A stretch of 20,594 nucleotides of DNA, taken from positions 1-20,594 of the forward strand of contig JAAYJJ010000165.1 in NCBI GenBank assembly GCA_012522985.1, in the 5' to 3' direction. The translations under genes and the position numbers were made by a program. Below, piece after piece: positions 8,432 through 15,866 of the stretch. How positions within the stretch are numbered: the first letter of the stretch is position 1; each line of letters begins with the position of its first letter. The notes under the pieces were generated by a model. That model saw only the letters and a program-made list of their open reading frames with translations. It did not search any database and was not told where the DNA came from. This DNA is from Aliarcobacter butzleri. GTDB lineage: Bacteria > Campylobacterota > Campylobacteria > Campylobacterales > Arcobacteraceae.

Positions 8432-9127
8432 TTAGATATCTTCATCTAAATCATCAGTATCTATATTTGGATAACAAAATCTATATCCTCTTCTTCTTAT
8501 AGTCTCAATAGTAGCTATATTTAGTGGTTTATCCATTTTTTGTCTTATTTGGTTGATAGCAACTTCTATAACATTTGGAGTTACTAGCTCTGGTTCTTCC
8601 CAGATAGCATCTAAAAGCTGCTCTTTTGAAACAATCTGATCTCTATGTCTTGCTAGATGAGTTAAAACTTCAAAAGGTTTACCTTTTAGCTCTATCTCTT
8701 CACCTTGATAGATTATTTTCTCTTCATCTGGATTGATTACTAAATCTTCTATTTCTATTACATTTGTACCACCAAATCTAAGTCTAGCCTCTATTCTAGC
8801 TAGTAAAATATCAAAATCAAATGGTTTTTTAATATAATCATCAGCTCCAGCTCTAAGTGCTGTTATTTCACTCTCTTTATCATCTCTAGCTGATAGTATA
8901 ACTACTGAAGTTCTAGCACTTTTGCCTTTAATAACTTTTGCTAGATCTATTCCATCACCATCTGGCAACATCCAATCAGTCAATACTAAGTCATAATTTC
9001 TTATTTCTACAAAATATTCAGCATCTTTATAGTTTTCTGCTGTATCTACTTGATATCCAAAATCTTGTAAGCCCTCTTGTAATGTCCTATTTAGTGTAAT
9101 CTCATCTTCTACGATCAATATCCTCAT
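8432..9127 (-). CDS. OmpR/PhoB-family response regulator
   Basis: A 231-residue DNA-binding regulator paired with the kinase gene just downstream. The receiver domain (1-115) has the acidic pair Asp8/Glu9, phosphoacceptor Asp51 in LTDWMLPDGDG, Ser79 and Lys101 in IKKPFD. The winged-helix domain (about 125-222) includes LKGKPFEVLTHLARH, VIEVAINQIRQKMD and TIRRRGYRF, the OmpR/PhoB recognition-helix and wing pattern. AAGG lies seven bases before ATG 9127. A -10-like TACAAT on the minus strand at 9162-9167 probably drives the operon. It is divergent from peb4; whether it controls peb4 is not shown. Confidence 0.93.
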   Translation of the reverse strand: MRILIVEDEITLNRTLQEGLQDFGYQVDTAENYKDAEYFVEIRNYDLVLTDWMLPDGDGIDLAKVIKGKSARTSVVILSARDDKESEITALRAGADDYIKKPFDFDILLARIEARLRFGGTNVIEIEDLVINPDEEKIIYQGEEIELKGKPFEVLTHLARHRDQIVSKEQLLDAIWEEPELVTPNVIEVAINQIRQKMDKPLNIATIETIRRRGYRFCYPNIDTDDLDEDI

Positions 9128-9161
9128 TAATTTTCCTTAAGTAAAGATTAATTTTGGCGCA

Positions 9162-9167
9162 ATTGTA
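9162..9167 (-). promoter_or_regulatory. Probable -10 box of the two-component operon
   Basis: TACAAT on the minus strand (with TATGA just upstream) lies about 35 bases before ATG 9127 in an AT-rich leader. No convincing -35 box is seen. Confidence 0.4.
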
Positions 9168-9217
9168 TCATAAATTTTTTAAAATTTAAAGTATTTTTAA
9201 GAATTTTACCCATTTTA

Positions 9218-9275
9218 TTGGTTTTTTGTGTAGTTTAACTATTTTTTGGTATAATTACACTCACAAAAAAACCAA
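9218..9275 (+). promoter_or_regulatory. peb4 promoter flanked by an inverted repeat
   Basis: A consensus TATAAT at 9250-9255 is the probable -10 of peb4, giving a start near 9262 and a leader of about 24 bases. The promoter is bracketed by TTGGTTTTTTGTG (9218-9230) and its reverse complement with one extra A (9262-9275). The left arm would cover the -35 area and the right arm the transcription start up to the ribosome-binding site. The promoter itself is well supported; an operator role for the arms is inference. Confidence 0.65.
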
Positions 9276-9285
9276 AGGATTATCG

Positions 9286-10095
9286 ATGAAATTAAAATTT
9301 TTAACAGCAATTTCAATACTTGCTTTAGCTTTTAGCATATCAAATGCACAAACATATGCTACTGTTGATGGAGATGCCATCACTGCTGATGATATAGCTA
9401 TGATTATAAGAAACCCACAAGTTAAATTTGATCAACTTCCAAAAGATCAACAAAACACTGTAATCTCTCAAGCAATAGAGAAAAAACTGTTAGCAAAAGA
9501 GGCTATCAAAAGTGGTGTGAAAAAAAACCAACAATATATAGATGCTATGAAAAAAGTTGAAGAAGATCTATCTTTAGAGATTTGGATGCAAGAAAAATTT
9601 GCTACTTTACAAGTAAGTGATCAAGAAATAAGTGATTTTCACAAAAACAATCCAGAGCAGTTTGTAGTACCAAAAGAGTTAAATGCAAATCATATCTTAG
9701 TTGGTAGCGAAGATGAAGCAAAAGCTTTGATCAAAGAACTTGATGGTGCAAAAGATAAAAAAGCAAAATTTAGTGAGTTAGCTATTGCTAAATCAATAGA
9801 CCCAGGTACTGGTAAAAAAGGCGGAGAGCTTGGATGGTTTTATCAAAATCAAATGGTTCCAGAGTTTGGTGCAGCAGCATCATCACTTAAAAAAGATGAA
9901 TATACAAAAACTCCTGTAAAATCACAATTTGGTTACCATATAATTATGTTAAATGACTCTAAAGAGTCAAGAACTGTTCCTTTAGCAGAAGTAAAAGAAA
10001 ATGTTAAACAGATAATCTTAGAAGAAAAATTTAGAAATGAGATCTCAAAAGTCGCTTCAGAATTACGAAAAAAAGCAAAAATCGATATTAAATAA
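9286..10095 (+). CDS. peb4: PEB4/Cbf2-like periplasmic peptidyl-prolyl cis-trans isomerase
   Basis: A 269-residue SurA/PpiC-type chaperone that assists outer-membrane protein folding in the periplasm. ATG 9286 is chosen, although the frame is open further upstream, because AAAGGA at 9274-9279 precedes it by six bases and it starts a clear signal peptide (MKLKFLTAISILALAFSISNA, cleavage after SNA at about residue 21). A helical N-terminal domain follows. A parvulin domain spans about 131-235 (NANHILVGSEDEAKALI, then GGELGWF, PEFGAAASSL, and QFGYHIIML), followed by a charged helix that packs on the N-terminal domain in the family. The gene is immediately followed by fba (12-base gap), the same order as in Campylobacter jejuni. 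Confidence 0.93.
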   Translation: MKLKFLTAISILALAFSISNAQTYATVDGDAITADDIAMIIRNPQVKFDQLPKDQQNTVISQAIEKKLLAKEAIKSGVKKNQQYIDAMKKVEEDLSLEIWMQEKFATLQVSDQEISDFHKNNPEQFVVPKELNANHILVGSEDEAKALIKELDGAKDKKAKFSELAIAKSIDPGTGKKGGELGWFYQNQMVPEFGAAASSLKKDEYTKTPVKSQFGYHIIMLNDSKESRTVPLAEVKENVKQIILEEKFRNEISKVASELRKKAKIDIK

Positions 10096-10107
10096 ATAGG
10101 AGTTAAT

Positions 10108-11178
10108 ATGGGTGTATTAGAGTTTGTAAATAGCGGTGTTTTAGATGCAAATGAAGCAAAAAAGCTTTTTGCCTATGCAAAAGAGAATAACTTTGCAATA
10201 CCAGCGGTCAATGTTGTAGGGACTGATTCAGTCAATGGTGTACTTGAAGCTGCTGCAAAAGTAAACTCACCTGTAATACTACAATTTAGCAACGGTGGAG
10301 CTTCCTTTTTTGCTGGAAAAGGATTAGATAGCAAAAAAGCAGCTGTAGTTGGAGCTATAAGTGGAGCAAAACATATACATCTTATGGCAAAAGCTTATGG
10401 AATACCTGTGATCTTACATACAGATCATGCAGCAAAAAAACTTCTTCCATGGATAGATGAGCTAATAAAAGCTAGTCAAATACACTATAAAGAAACAGGT
10501 AAACCTCTTTTTACATCACATATGTTAGATCTTAGTGAAGAGAGCTTAGAAGAGAATATCTCTATCTCAAAAGAGTACCTTAAAACAATGTCCACTATAG
10601 GACAAATGTTAGAAATAGAGCTAGGTATTACTGGTGGTGAAGAAGATGGCGTAGATAATACAAGTGTAGATAATGCTTTGCTTTATACTCAACCAAAAGA
10701 AGTAGCTTATGCCTATGAAGAGCTTAGTACAATAAGTCCAAACTTCACTATAGCAGCATCTTTTGGTAATGTTCATGGTGTTTATAAACCTGGTAATGTA
10801 AAGTTAGAGCCAAAGATTTTGGATAATTCACAAAAATATATCAAAGAACAATATAATATTAGCGAAGATAAACCTGTTGATTTTGTATTTCATGGTGGTA
10901 GTGGAAGTAGCTTAGAAGAGATAAGAGAGGCTATTGGTTATGGTGTTATCAAAATGAATATAGATACTGATACACAATGGGCTTTTTGGGATGGAATAAG
11001 AGCTTATGAGGCTAAAAATAGAGATTATCTTCAAGGGCAAATAGGTAACCCAGAAGGTGATGATAAGCCAAATAAAAAATATTATGATCCTAGAGTTTGG
11101 ATAAGAGAGGGTCAAAAGTCTTTAATAGCAAGACTTGAAACTGCTTTTAGTGATCTAAACTGTTTAAATAGAAACTAA
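10108..11178 (+). CDS. fba: Class II fructose-bisphosphate aldolase
   Basis: A 356-residue zinc-dependent class IIA aldolase, interconverting fructose 1,6-bisphosphate with dihydroxyacetone phosphate and glyceraldehyde 3-phosphate; in Campylobacterota it serves mainly gluconeogenesis. Visible elements are HTDHAAKKLLPW (catalytic Asp106 and zinc ligand His107), MLEIELGITGGEEDGVDN, zinc-ligand histidines in SFGNVHGVY and VFHGGSGSS, and KMNIDTDTQWAFW at the phosphate-binding site. Length equals E. coli FbaA. AGGAG precedes ATG 10108. Co-transcription with peb4 is likely because no promoter fits in the 12-base gap. A hairpin 18 bases after the stop may end the transcript. Confidence 0.97.
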   Translation: MGVLEFVNSGVLDANEAKKLFAYAKENNFAIPAVNVVGTDSVNGVLEAAAKVNSPVILQFSNGGASFFAGKGLDSKKAAVVGAISGAKHIHLMAKAYGIPVILHTDHAAKKLLPWIDELIKASQIHYKETGKPLFTSHMLDLSEESLEENISISKEYLKTMSTIGQMLEIELGITGGEEDGVDNTSVDNALLYTQPKEVAYAYEELSTISPNFTIAASFGNVHGVYKPGNVKLEPKILDNSQKYIKEQYNISEDKPVDFVFHGGSGSSLEEIREAIGYGVIKMNIDTDTQWAFWDGIRAYEAKNRDYLQGQIGNPEGDDKPNKKYYDPRVWIREGQKSLIARLETAFSDLNCLNRN

Positions 11179-11195
11179 TAATCTAGATATATGCA

Positions 11196-11217
11196 TTCCC
11201 AAGCAAAAGCTTGGGAA
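11196..11217. repeat. REP-like palindrome downstream of fba
   Basis: A perfect inverted repeat with nine-base arms TTCCCAAGC and GCTTGGGAA around an AAAA loop, preceded by GCA and followed by CTAGC. It is far more GC-rich than its surroundings and lacks a following T-tract, so it is not a standard terminator although it may stop transcription. TTCCCA.GC/GC.TGGGAA palindromes are a known REP-like family dispersed in many proteobacteria and moved by RAYT-type transposases. No transposase is in the window. Confidence 0.6.
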
Positions 11218-11226
11218 CTAGCACAA

Positions 11227-11275
11227 CCAAAAACCAAAAACCAAAAACTATTCACTATTCACTATTCACTATTCA
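11227..11275. repeat. Two adjacent heptanucleotide tandem arrays
   Basis: Three perfect copies of CCAAAAA (11227-11247) are followed without a break by four perfect copies of CTATTCA (11248-11275). A degenerate tail with ACTATCAACT twice then runs into the end of the TRIC gene. Unit length is seven in both arrays. A related degenerate block lies at about 4995-5030. Confidence 0.85.
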
Positions 11276-11296
11276 CTATCAACTAAAGACTATCAA

Positions 11297-11908
11297 CTAT
11301 AGTCTAGGTAATTGCCACTTTTGCTTATATGCAACTATTCTAATAGTTAAAAACACTCCAAAAACAAGCAAAGATGATAGTGTATTTAAAAACTCTATTT
11401 CATAGAGTATAAAAATAGATAAAGAGATTAAAATAGCAATAGTTCCATAAAACTCTTTTTTAAGTATAAAAGGTACTTCATTTAGTAAAATATCTCTTAT
11501 AATACCACCACCCAAAGCTGTAATAAAGCCCAAAATCACAACCCCAAAGAGGTTAAATCCTGCTTCAATACCAACTAAAGCTCCCGTAATAGAAAAAGCA
11601 CAAAGCCCTATACTATCAAAAAGAATAAATAAAAACTTACTGTTGATTTGCTCCTCTTCTTGTTTATGAAGATTTAAAACAATAGCTAAAATAATAGATA
11701 TTATAACTGTTATACTAGGGTAATAGTTACTAAAAGCAAATGGCGTTTTATCAGCTAAAAGATCTCTTATTATACCACCACCCAAAGCCGTAAGCGAGGC
11801 TAGTATCAAAATACCCAAAAGATCAAGCTTTTTATGGTAGGCTATTAAAAACCCACTTATAGCAAATGATGATATTCCTATAATATCAGAAACTAATGTT
11901 AGATTCAT
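11297..11908 (-). CDS. TRIC-type (UPF0126/YicG-like) membrane cation channel
   Basis: A 203-residue membrane protein made of two homologous halves, each of about three helices. The glycine-rich signature TALGGGIIRDLL (about 41-52) is repeated as TALGGGIIRDILL (about 136-148). This duplicated UPF0126 arrangement is that of prokaryotic trimeric intracellular cation (TRIC) channels, which conduct potassium in the characterised homologues; the physiological role in bacteria is unclear. The start at 11908 overlaps the end of purN by 23 bases, so translation is likely coupled to purN. The stop lies at the edge of the intergenic CTAT repeats. Length and the two motifs are as expected. Confidence 0.87.
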   Translation of the reverse strand: MNLTLVSDIIGISSFAISGFLIAYHKKLDLLGILILASLTALGGGIIRDLLADKTPFAFSNYYPSITVIISIILAIVLNLHKQEEEQINSKFLFILFDSIGLCAFSITGALVGIEAGFNLFGVVILGFITALGGGIIRDILLNEVPFILKKEFYGTIAILISLSIFILYEIEFLNTLSSLLVFGVFLTIRIVAYKQKWQLPRL

Positions 11909-12479
11909 CTTTACTAATATCTCTCAAAACATCTATAATCATAATTTGTTCAAGATTTTTAATACTTTTTTCAAGTTTTTCTATATCCCATAGGCTATCA
12001 ATTTTAAGTGATTTTTGTGCTATGATTACACCTTCATCATATTTTGAATCCACATAATGAGCAGTTACACCACTCTCTTTTTCTCTATTTTTTAAAACTG
12101 CTTCATGTACAGATCTACCATACATTCCTACTCCACCATATTTTGGAAGAAGTGATGGGTGGGTGTTGATGATTTTATTGGGATAAGCTTTAATTAAAGG
12201 CTCATCAATCTTTTTCATATATCCAGCTAAAAGAATATAATCTATCTTAGCATTTTTTAGCTCATCTAAAATAATCATATTTAGATCTTGATTGGGGAAA
12301 AGAGTTTGATTGATTATCTTATAGGGAATATTCTGTTTTTTGGCTTTTTGTATCACAAAAGCATTTGAATTATTTGTTATGATTAGAGATATTTTGATAT
12401 TTAAGGTATTGTTTTGTATATTTTCTAAGATAGGCTCCAAGATAGAACCATTGTATGAAGCAAAAATAGCTAAATTCAT
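11886..12479 (-). CDS. purN: Phosphoribosylglycinamide formyltransferase
   Basis: A 197-residue enzyme transferring the formyl group of 10-formyltetrahydrofolate to glycinamide ribonucleotide, third step of purine synthesis. The active-site block INTHPSLLPKYGGVGMYGRS contains the catalytic Asn-His pair, and SKYDEGVIIAQ has the catalytic Asp. The N-terminal MNLAIFASYNGS replaces the more common SGNGSN glycine loop. Length is normal. The ATG is nine bases past the stem of the fusA terminator and has no obvious Shine-Dalgarno sequence at a normal distance. TRIC overlaps its 3' end. A hydrolase of the PurU type is less likely, since no ACT domain is present. Confidence 0.9.
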   Translation of the reverse strand: MNLAIFASYNGSILEPILENIQNNTLNIKISLIITNNSNAFVIQKAKKQNIPYKIINQTLFPNQDLNMIILDELKNAKIDYILLAGYMKKIDEPLIKAYPNKIINTHPSLLPKYGGVGMYGRSVHEAVLKNREKESGVTAHYVDSKYDEGVIIAQKSLKIDSLWDIEKLEKSIKNLEQIMIIDVLRDISKDESNISF

Positions 12480-12487
12480 ATTAGTAT

Positions 12488-12513
12488 AAAAGCAAGGATA
12501 ATTCCTTGCTTTT
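12488..12513 (-). terminator. Rho-independent terminator of the str operon
   Basis: A perfect eleven-base stem (AAAAGCAAGGA / TCCTTGCTTTT) with a TAAT loop, two bases after the fusA stop, ending in TTTTAT on the minus strand. It lies within the leader of purN. Confidence 0.82.
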
Positions 12514-12515
12514 AT

Positions 12516-14603
12516 TTAGCTTCTTGATTTGATAATCTCATCAGCAACATTTCTAGGTACTTCAGCATAGTGATCAAATACCATAGAGTATGTTCCTCTA
12601 CCTTGAGACATAGATCTAAGATCCGTTGAGTAACCAAACATTTCAGATAGTGGAACACTTGCAGCAACAAGTTTTATACCAGCTCTATCATCCATAGAGT
12701 TGATTTGTCCTCTTCTTTTGTTTGCATCACCGATAACATCTCCCATATACTCTTCAGGAACTTCTATCTCAACTTTCATAATAGGCTCTAAAATAACAGG
12801 ACTTGCTTTTCTACAAGCCTCTTTAAATCCAATAGATCCAGCAAGTTTAAACGCCATCTCAGATGAATCAACTTCATGGTAGCTTCCATCATATAGTGTA
12901 ACTTTTACATCAACCATAGGGAAACCTGCTAAAACACCACCTTGCATTGCTTCTTGGATACCTTTATCAACAGCTGGAATATACTCTTTTGGTATTACCC
13001 CACCTTTGATTTCATTTGCAAACTCATAACCTTTTCCAGCTTCTTGAGGCTCAACTTTAAGATGAACATGTCCATATTGTCCTCTACCACCAGATTGTTT
13101 TGCATATTTGTACTCTTGGTTTACACCAACTCTAATAGTCTCTCTATAAGCAACTTGTGGAGCTCCAACATTTGCTTCTACTTTAAACTCTCTTCTCATT
13201 CTATCTACTAAGATTTCTAAGTGTAGTTCACCCATACCAGAGATAATAGTTTGTCCTGATTCTTCATCAGTATTTACTCTAAATGATGGATCTTCTTCTG
13301 CTAGTTTACCTAGAGCAATACCCATTTTTTCTTGGTCTGCTTTTGTTTTTGGCTCAACTGCAACAGAGATAACTGGATCTGGGAAATCCATTCTTTCTAG
13401 GATAACTTGAGTTTTCTCATCACAAAGAGTATCACCAGTTGTTGTTGATTTAAGTCCAACTATAGCACCGATCTCACCAGCATAAAGCTCTTTGATCTCC
13501 TCTCTTTTGTTTGAGTGCATTTTAAGAATTCTTCCGATTCTCTCTTTTTTACCTTTTGTAGTATTTACAACATATGTACCACTTTCTAGTTTACCTCTAT
13601 AGATTCTAGTAAATGTTAATTGTCCAACAAAAGGGTCAGTCATAATTTTAAATGCAAGTCCAGCTAAAGCACCATCATCAGATGATTCAACAGATATTGG
13701 CTCACCGTCCATATCTTCACCTTTGATATTTGTAACTTCTGTTGGAGCTGGTAAAAACTCAACTACAGCATCAAGAAGTGGTTGGATACCTTTATTTTTA
13801 AAAGATGTTCCACAAACCATAGGAGTAATAGCCATAGATAAACAACCAGCTTTTATACCAGCTCTTATCTCATCTTCACTTAACTCTTCACCCTCTAAGT
13901 ATTTTTCCATCAAAGATTCTATCTGTTCAGCTGCGGCTTCTACCATCTTTTCTCTATATTCGTTTGCTTGATCTACTAGATTAGCTGGTATCTCTTCAAC
14001 ATCATACATAGCACCTATGCTCTCATCATTCCATACAAAAGCTTTCATACTAATAAGATCTATAACACCTTTAAAAGAGTCTTCTGCACCTATTGGTATT
14101 TGAAGAGGAACAGGTCTAGCTAATAGTCTTGTTTCAACTTGTTTTGCAACATTGAAAAAGTCTGCTCCAATTCTATCCATTTTATTTACATAGATGATTC
14201 TTGGAACTCCATATTTATTTGCTTGTCTCCAAACAGTTTCTGATTGTGGTTGAACTCCACCAACAGAACAAAACACAGATACAGCACCATCAAGAACTCT
14301 CATAGATCTTTCAACTTCAATAGTAAAATCAACGTGACCTGGAGTATCTATAACGTTTACTTGGATCTCTTCTTTTTGTCTATTTCTCCAAGAACAAGTT
14401 GTAGCTGCTGAAGTAATAGTAATACCTCTTTCTTGCTCTTGCTCCATCCAGTCCATTGTAGCAGTACCTTCATGTGTTTCACCTATTTTATGTGATACAC
14501 CTGTATAAAAAAGGATTCTTTCTGTTGTTGTAGTCTTTCCTGCATCAATATGAGCTGCGATACCTATATTTCTAACACGGTTTAGGGGTGTTTTTCTCGC
14601 CAT
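12516..14603 (-). CDS. fusA: Elongation factor G
   Basis: A 695-residue translational GTPase driving ribosomal translocation. G motifs are complete: AHIDAGKT (17-24), DTPGH (86-90) and NKMD (140-143), with the switch-I sequence [11 protein letters not shown]. Domains II-V follow in normal order, including the domain IV loop region ([20 protein letters not shown]) and a C-terminal [20 protein letters not shown]. Length is close to E. coli EF-G (704). It lies 151 bases after rpsG with a terminator and several hairpins between them, so it may have separate control. AAAGG lies eight bases before the ATG. No tuf gene follows, unlike the classical str operon. Confidence 0.98.
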   Translation of the reverse strand: MARKTPLNRVRNIGIAAHIDAGKTTTTERILFYTGVSHKIGETHEGTATMDWMEQEQERGITITSAATTCSWRNRQKEEIQVNVIDTPGHVDFTIEVERSMRVLDGAVSVFCSVGGVQPQSETVWRQANKYGVPRIIYVNKMDRIGADFFNVAKQVETRLLARPVPLQIPIGAEDSFKGVIDLISMKAFVWNDESIGAMYDVEEIPANLVDQANEYREKMVEAAAEQIESLMEKYLEGEELSEDEIRAGIKAGCLSMAITPMVCGTSFKNKGIQPLLDAVVEFLPAPTEVTNIKGEDMDGEPISVESSDDGALAGLAFKIMTDPFVGQLTFTRIYRGKLESGTYVVNTTKGKKERIGRILKMHSNKREEIKELYAGEIGAIVGLKSTTTGDTLCDEKTQVILERMDFPDPVISVAVEPKTKADQEKMGIALGKLAEEDPSFRVNTDEESGQTIISGMGELHLEILVDRMRREFKVEANVGAPQVAYRETIRVGVNQEYKYAKQSGGRGQYGHVHLKVEPQEAGKGYEFANEIKGGVIPKEYIPAVDKGIQEAMQGGVLAGFPMVDVKVTLYDGSYHEVDSSEMAFKLAGSIGFKEACRKASPVILEPIMKVEIEVPEEYMGDVIGDANKRRGQINSMDDRAGIKLVAASVPLSEMFGYSTDLRSMSQGRGTYSMVFDHYAEVPRNVADEIIKSRS

Positions 14604-14638
14604 TTTGTAACCTTTATTTTAGTCTATTTCAAAGTTTT

Positions 14639-14705
14639 ATATCTTTAAGATATGAAACTTTAGTGTAAAAGTTTCTAGTTTATTATCTAATATATCTAAT
14701 AAACT
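14639..14705 (-). promoter_or_regulatory. Three consecutive hairpins in the fusA leader
   Basis: Three inverted repeats stand in line between the rpsG terminator and fusA: ATATCTT/AAGATAT (14639-14653), GAAACTTT/AAAGTTTC (14654-14675) and AGTTTATTA/TAATAAACT (14677-14705). Each is perfect over 7-9 bases. In AT-rich DNA single repeats can arise by chance, but three side by side with almost no spacing suggest a structured leader. No known riboswitch or leader family is recognised. Confidence 0.4.
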
Positions 14706-14718
14706 CTTTATTAAATCC

Positions 14719-14747
14719 AAAAAACGATTAAATATTAATCGTTTTTT
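14719..14747 (-). terminator. Terminator-like hairpin between rpsG and fusA
   Basis: A perfect thirteen-base stem, AAAAAACGATTAA / TTAATCGTTTTTT, with an ATA loop, seven bases after the rpsG stop. On the minus strand it ends in a T-run, so it should reduce read-through from rpsL-rpsG into fusA. Confidence 0.75.
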
Positions 14748-14754
14748 TTGTTTC

Positions 14755-15225
<471 letters not shown>

Positions 15226-15232
15226 TTATCCT

Positions 15233-15616
15233 TTATTTCTTTGCTGCTTTTGGTTTTTTAGCACCATATTTAGATCTTGATACTTTTCTATCTTTTACAC
15301 CTGCTGTATCTAAGGCACCTCTAACGATGTGGTATTTAACCCCTGGTAAGTCTTTTACTCTACCGCCTCTTACTAGTACTATAGAGTGCTCTTGAAGGTT
15401 GTGTCCTTCTCCACCGATATATGAAATAACTTCAAAACCTGAAGTTAATCTAACTTTTGCAACTTTTCTAAGTGCAGAGTTTGGTTTTTTTGGAGTTGTT
15501 GTATAAACTCTTGTACAAACACCTCTTCTTTGAGGACATTTTACTAATGCTGGTGATTTTGATTTTTTGATCACCTTTGCTCTTTCTTTTCTAACGAGCT
15601 GGTTAATTGTAGGCAT
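15233..15616 (-). CDS. rpsL: 30S ribosomal protein S12
   Basis: A 127-residue decoding-centre protein. The [10 protein letters not shown] loop with Lys43, and Lys88 in [13 protein letters not shown], are both wild type, so the known streptomycin-resistance substitutions at these sites are absent. The C-terminal [15 protein letters not shown] is the usual basic tail. AAGGA precedes the ATG at the normal distance. It is the first gene of the operon in the window, and its upstream side faces the divergent hsdM. In many relatives rpoB-rpoC stands directly upstream of rpsL. Confidence 0.98.
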   Translation of the reverse strand: MPTINQLVRKERAKVIKKSKSPALVKCPQRRGVCTRVYTTTPKKPNSALRKVAKVRLTSGFEVISYIGGEGHNLQEHSIVLVRGGRVKDLPGVKYHIVRGALDTAGVKDRKVSRSKYGAKKPKAAKK

Positions 15617-15742
15617 ATTTTTCCTTTCTTGTTATATGAGTTAAATAGCTAGTGCTATTTGTCTTCTCTTAAGATAATCGAGTACGACTATCAATACTAC
15701 TCAATCCAGAAAGATTTAAAATTTTTCCGAAAAAAGTGTGTG

Positions 15743-15748
15743 ATTATA
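15743..15748 (-). promoter_or_regulatory. Probable -10 box of the rpsL operon
   Basis: TATAAT on the minus strand in the context GATATAATCACAC. The predicted start near 15736 would give an unusually long leader of about 120 bases, which contains a seven-base hairpin (AAATAGC/GCTATTT, 15643-15660). Confidence 0.6.
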
Positions 15749-15824
15749 TCCAATATTTTCTTAAAAGTAGTTTAGAGGTGATGTTAAAGAATAATTTGTT
15801 TTATTGGTTTTATTTTAGTTATGA

Positions 15825-15849
15825 TATAATGATTTTTGATATAAAAATC
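15825..15849 (+). promoter_or_regulatory. hsdM promoter with palindrome over the start site
   Basis: TATAAT at 15825-15830 is 36 bases before the hsdM ATG. Directly after it lies a perfect inverted repeat, GATTTTT (15831-15837) and AAAAATC (15843-15849), centred close to the predicted transcription start. It could be an operator or a small 5' hairpin. The promoter is fairly secure; the operator is inference. Confidence 0.6.
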
Positions 15850-15866
15850 ACTAAGGGAATCAATCT

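Noticed and set aside
9226..9285. Upstream in-frame start giving peb4 20 extra residues
   Set aside because: This start would place coding sequence over the -10 box and spoil the signal peptide; ATG 9286 has the proper ribosome-binding site.
11227..11275. CRISPR-like array
   Set aside because: The seven-base units are directly tandem with no spacers, and no cas genes are nearby.
11211..11405. 64-codon plus-strand open frame downstream of fba
   Set aside because: It translates the heptanucleotide arrays and then the antisense of the TRIC gene; the low-complexity product is an artefact of the repeats.
13723..13971. Plus-strand open frames inside fusA (also 12700-12882 and 12942-13211)
   Set aside because: Antisense shadows of the EF-G gene, without ribosome-binding sites or conserved features.
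15640..15740. Possible tRNA or small RNA gene between rpsL and hsdM
   Set aside because: No cloverleaf, CCA end or T-loop sequence could be found; only a seven-base hairpin and the rpsL promoter are seen.
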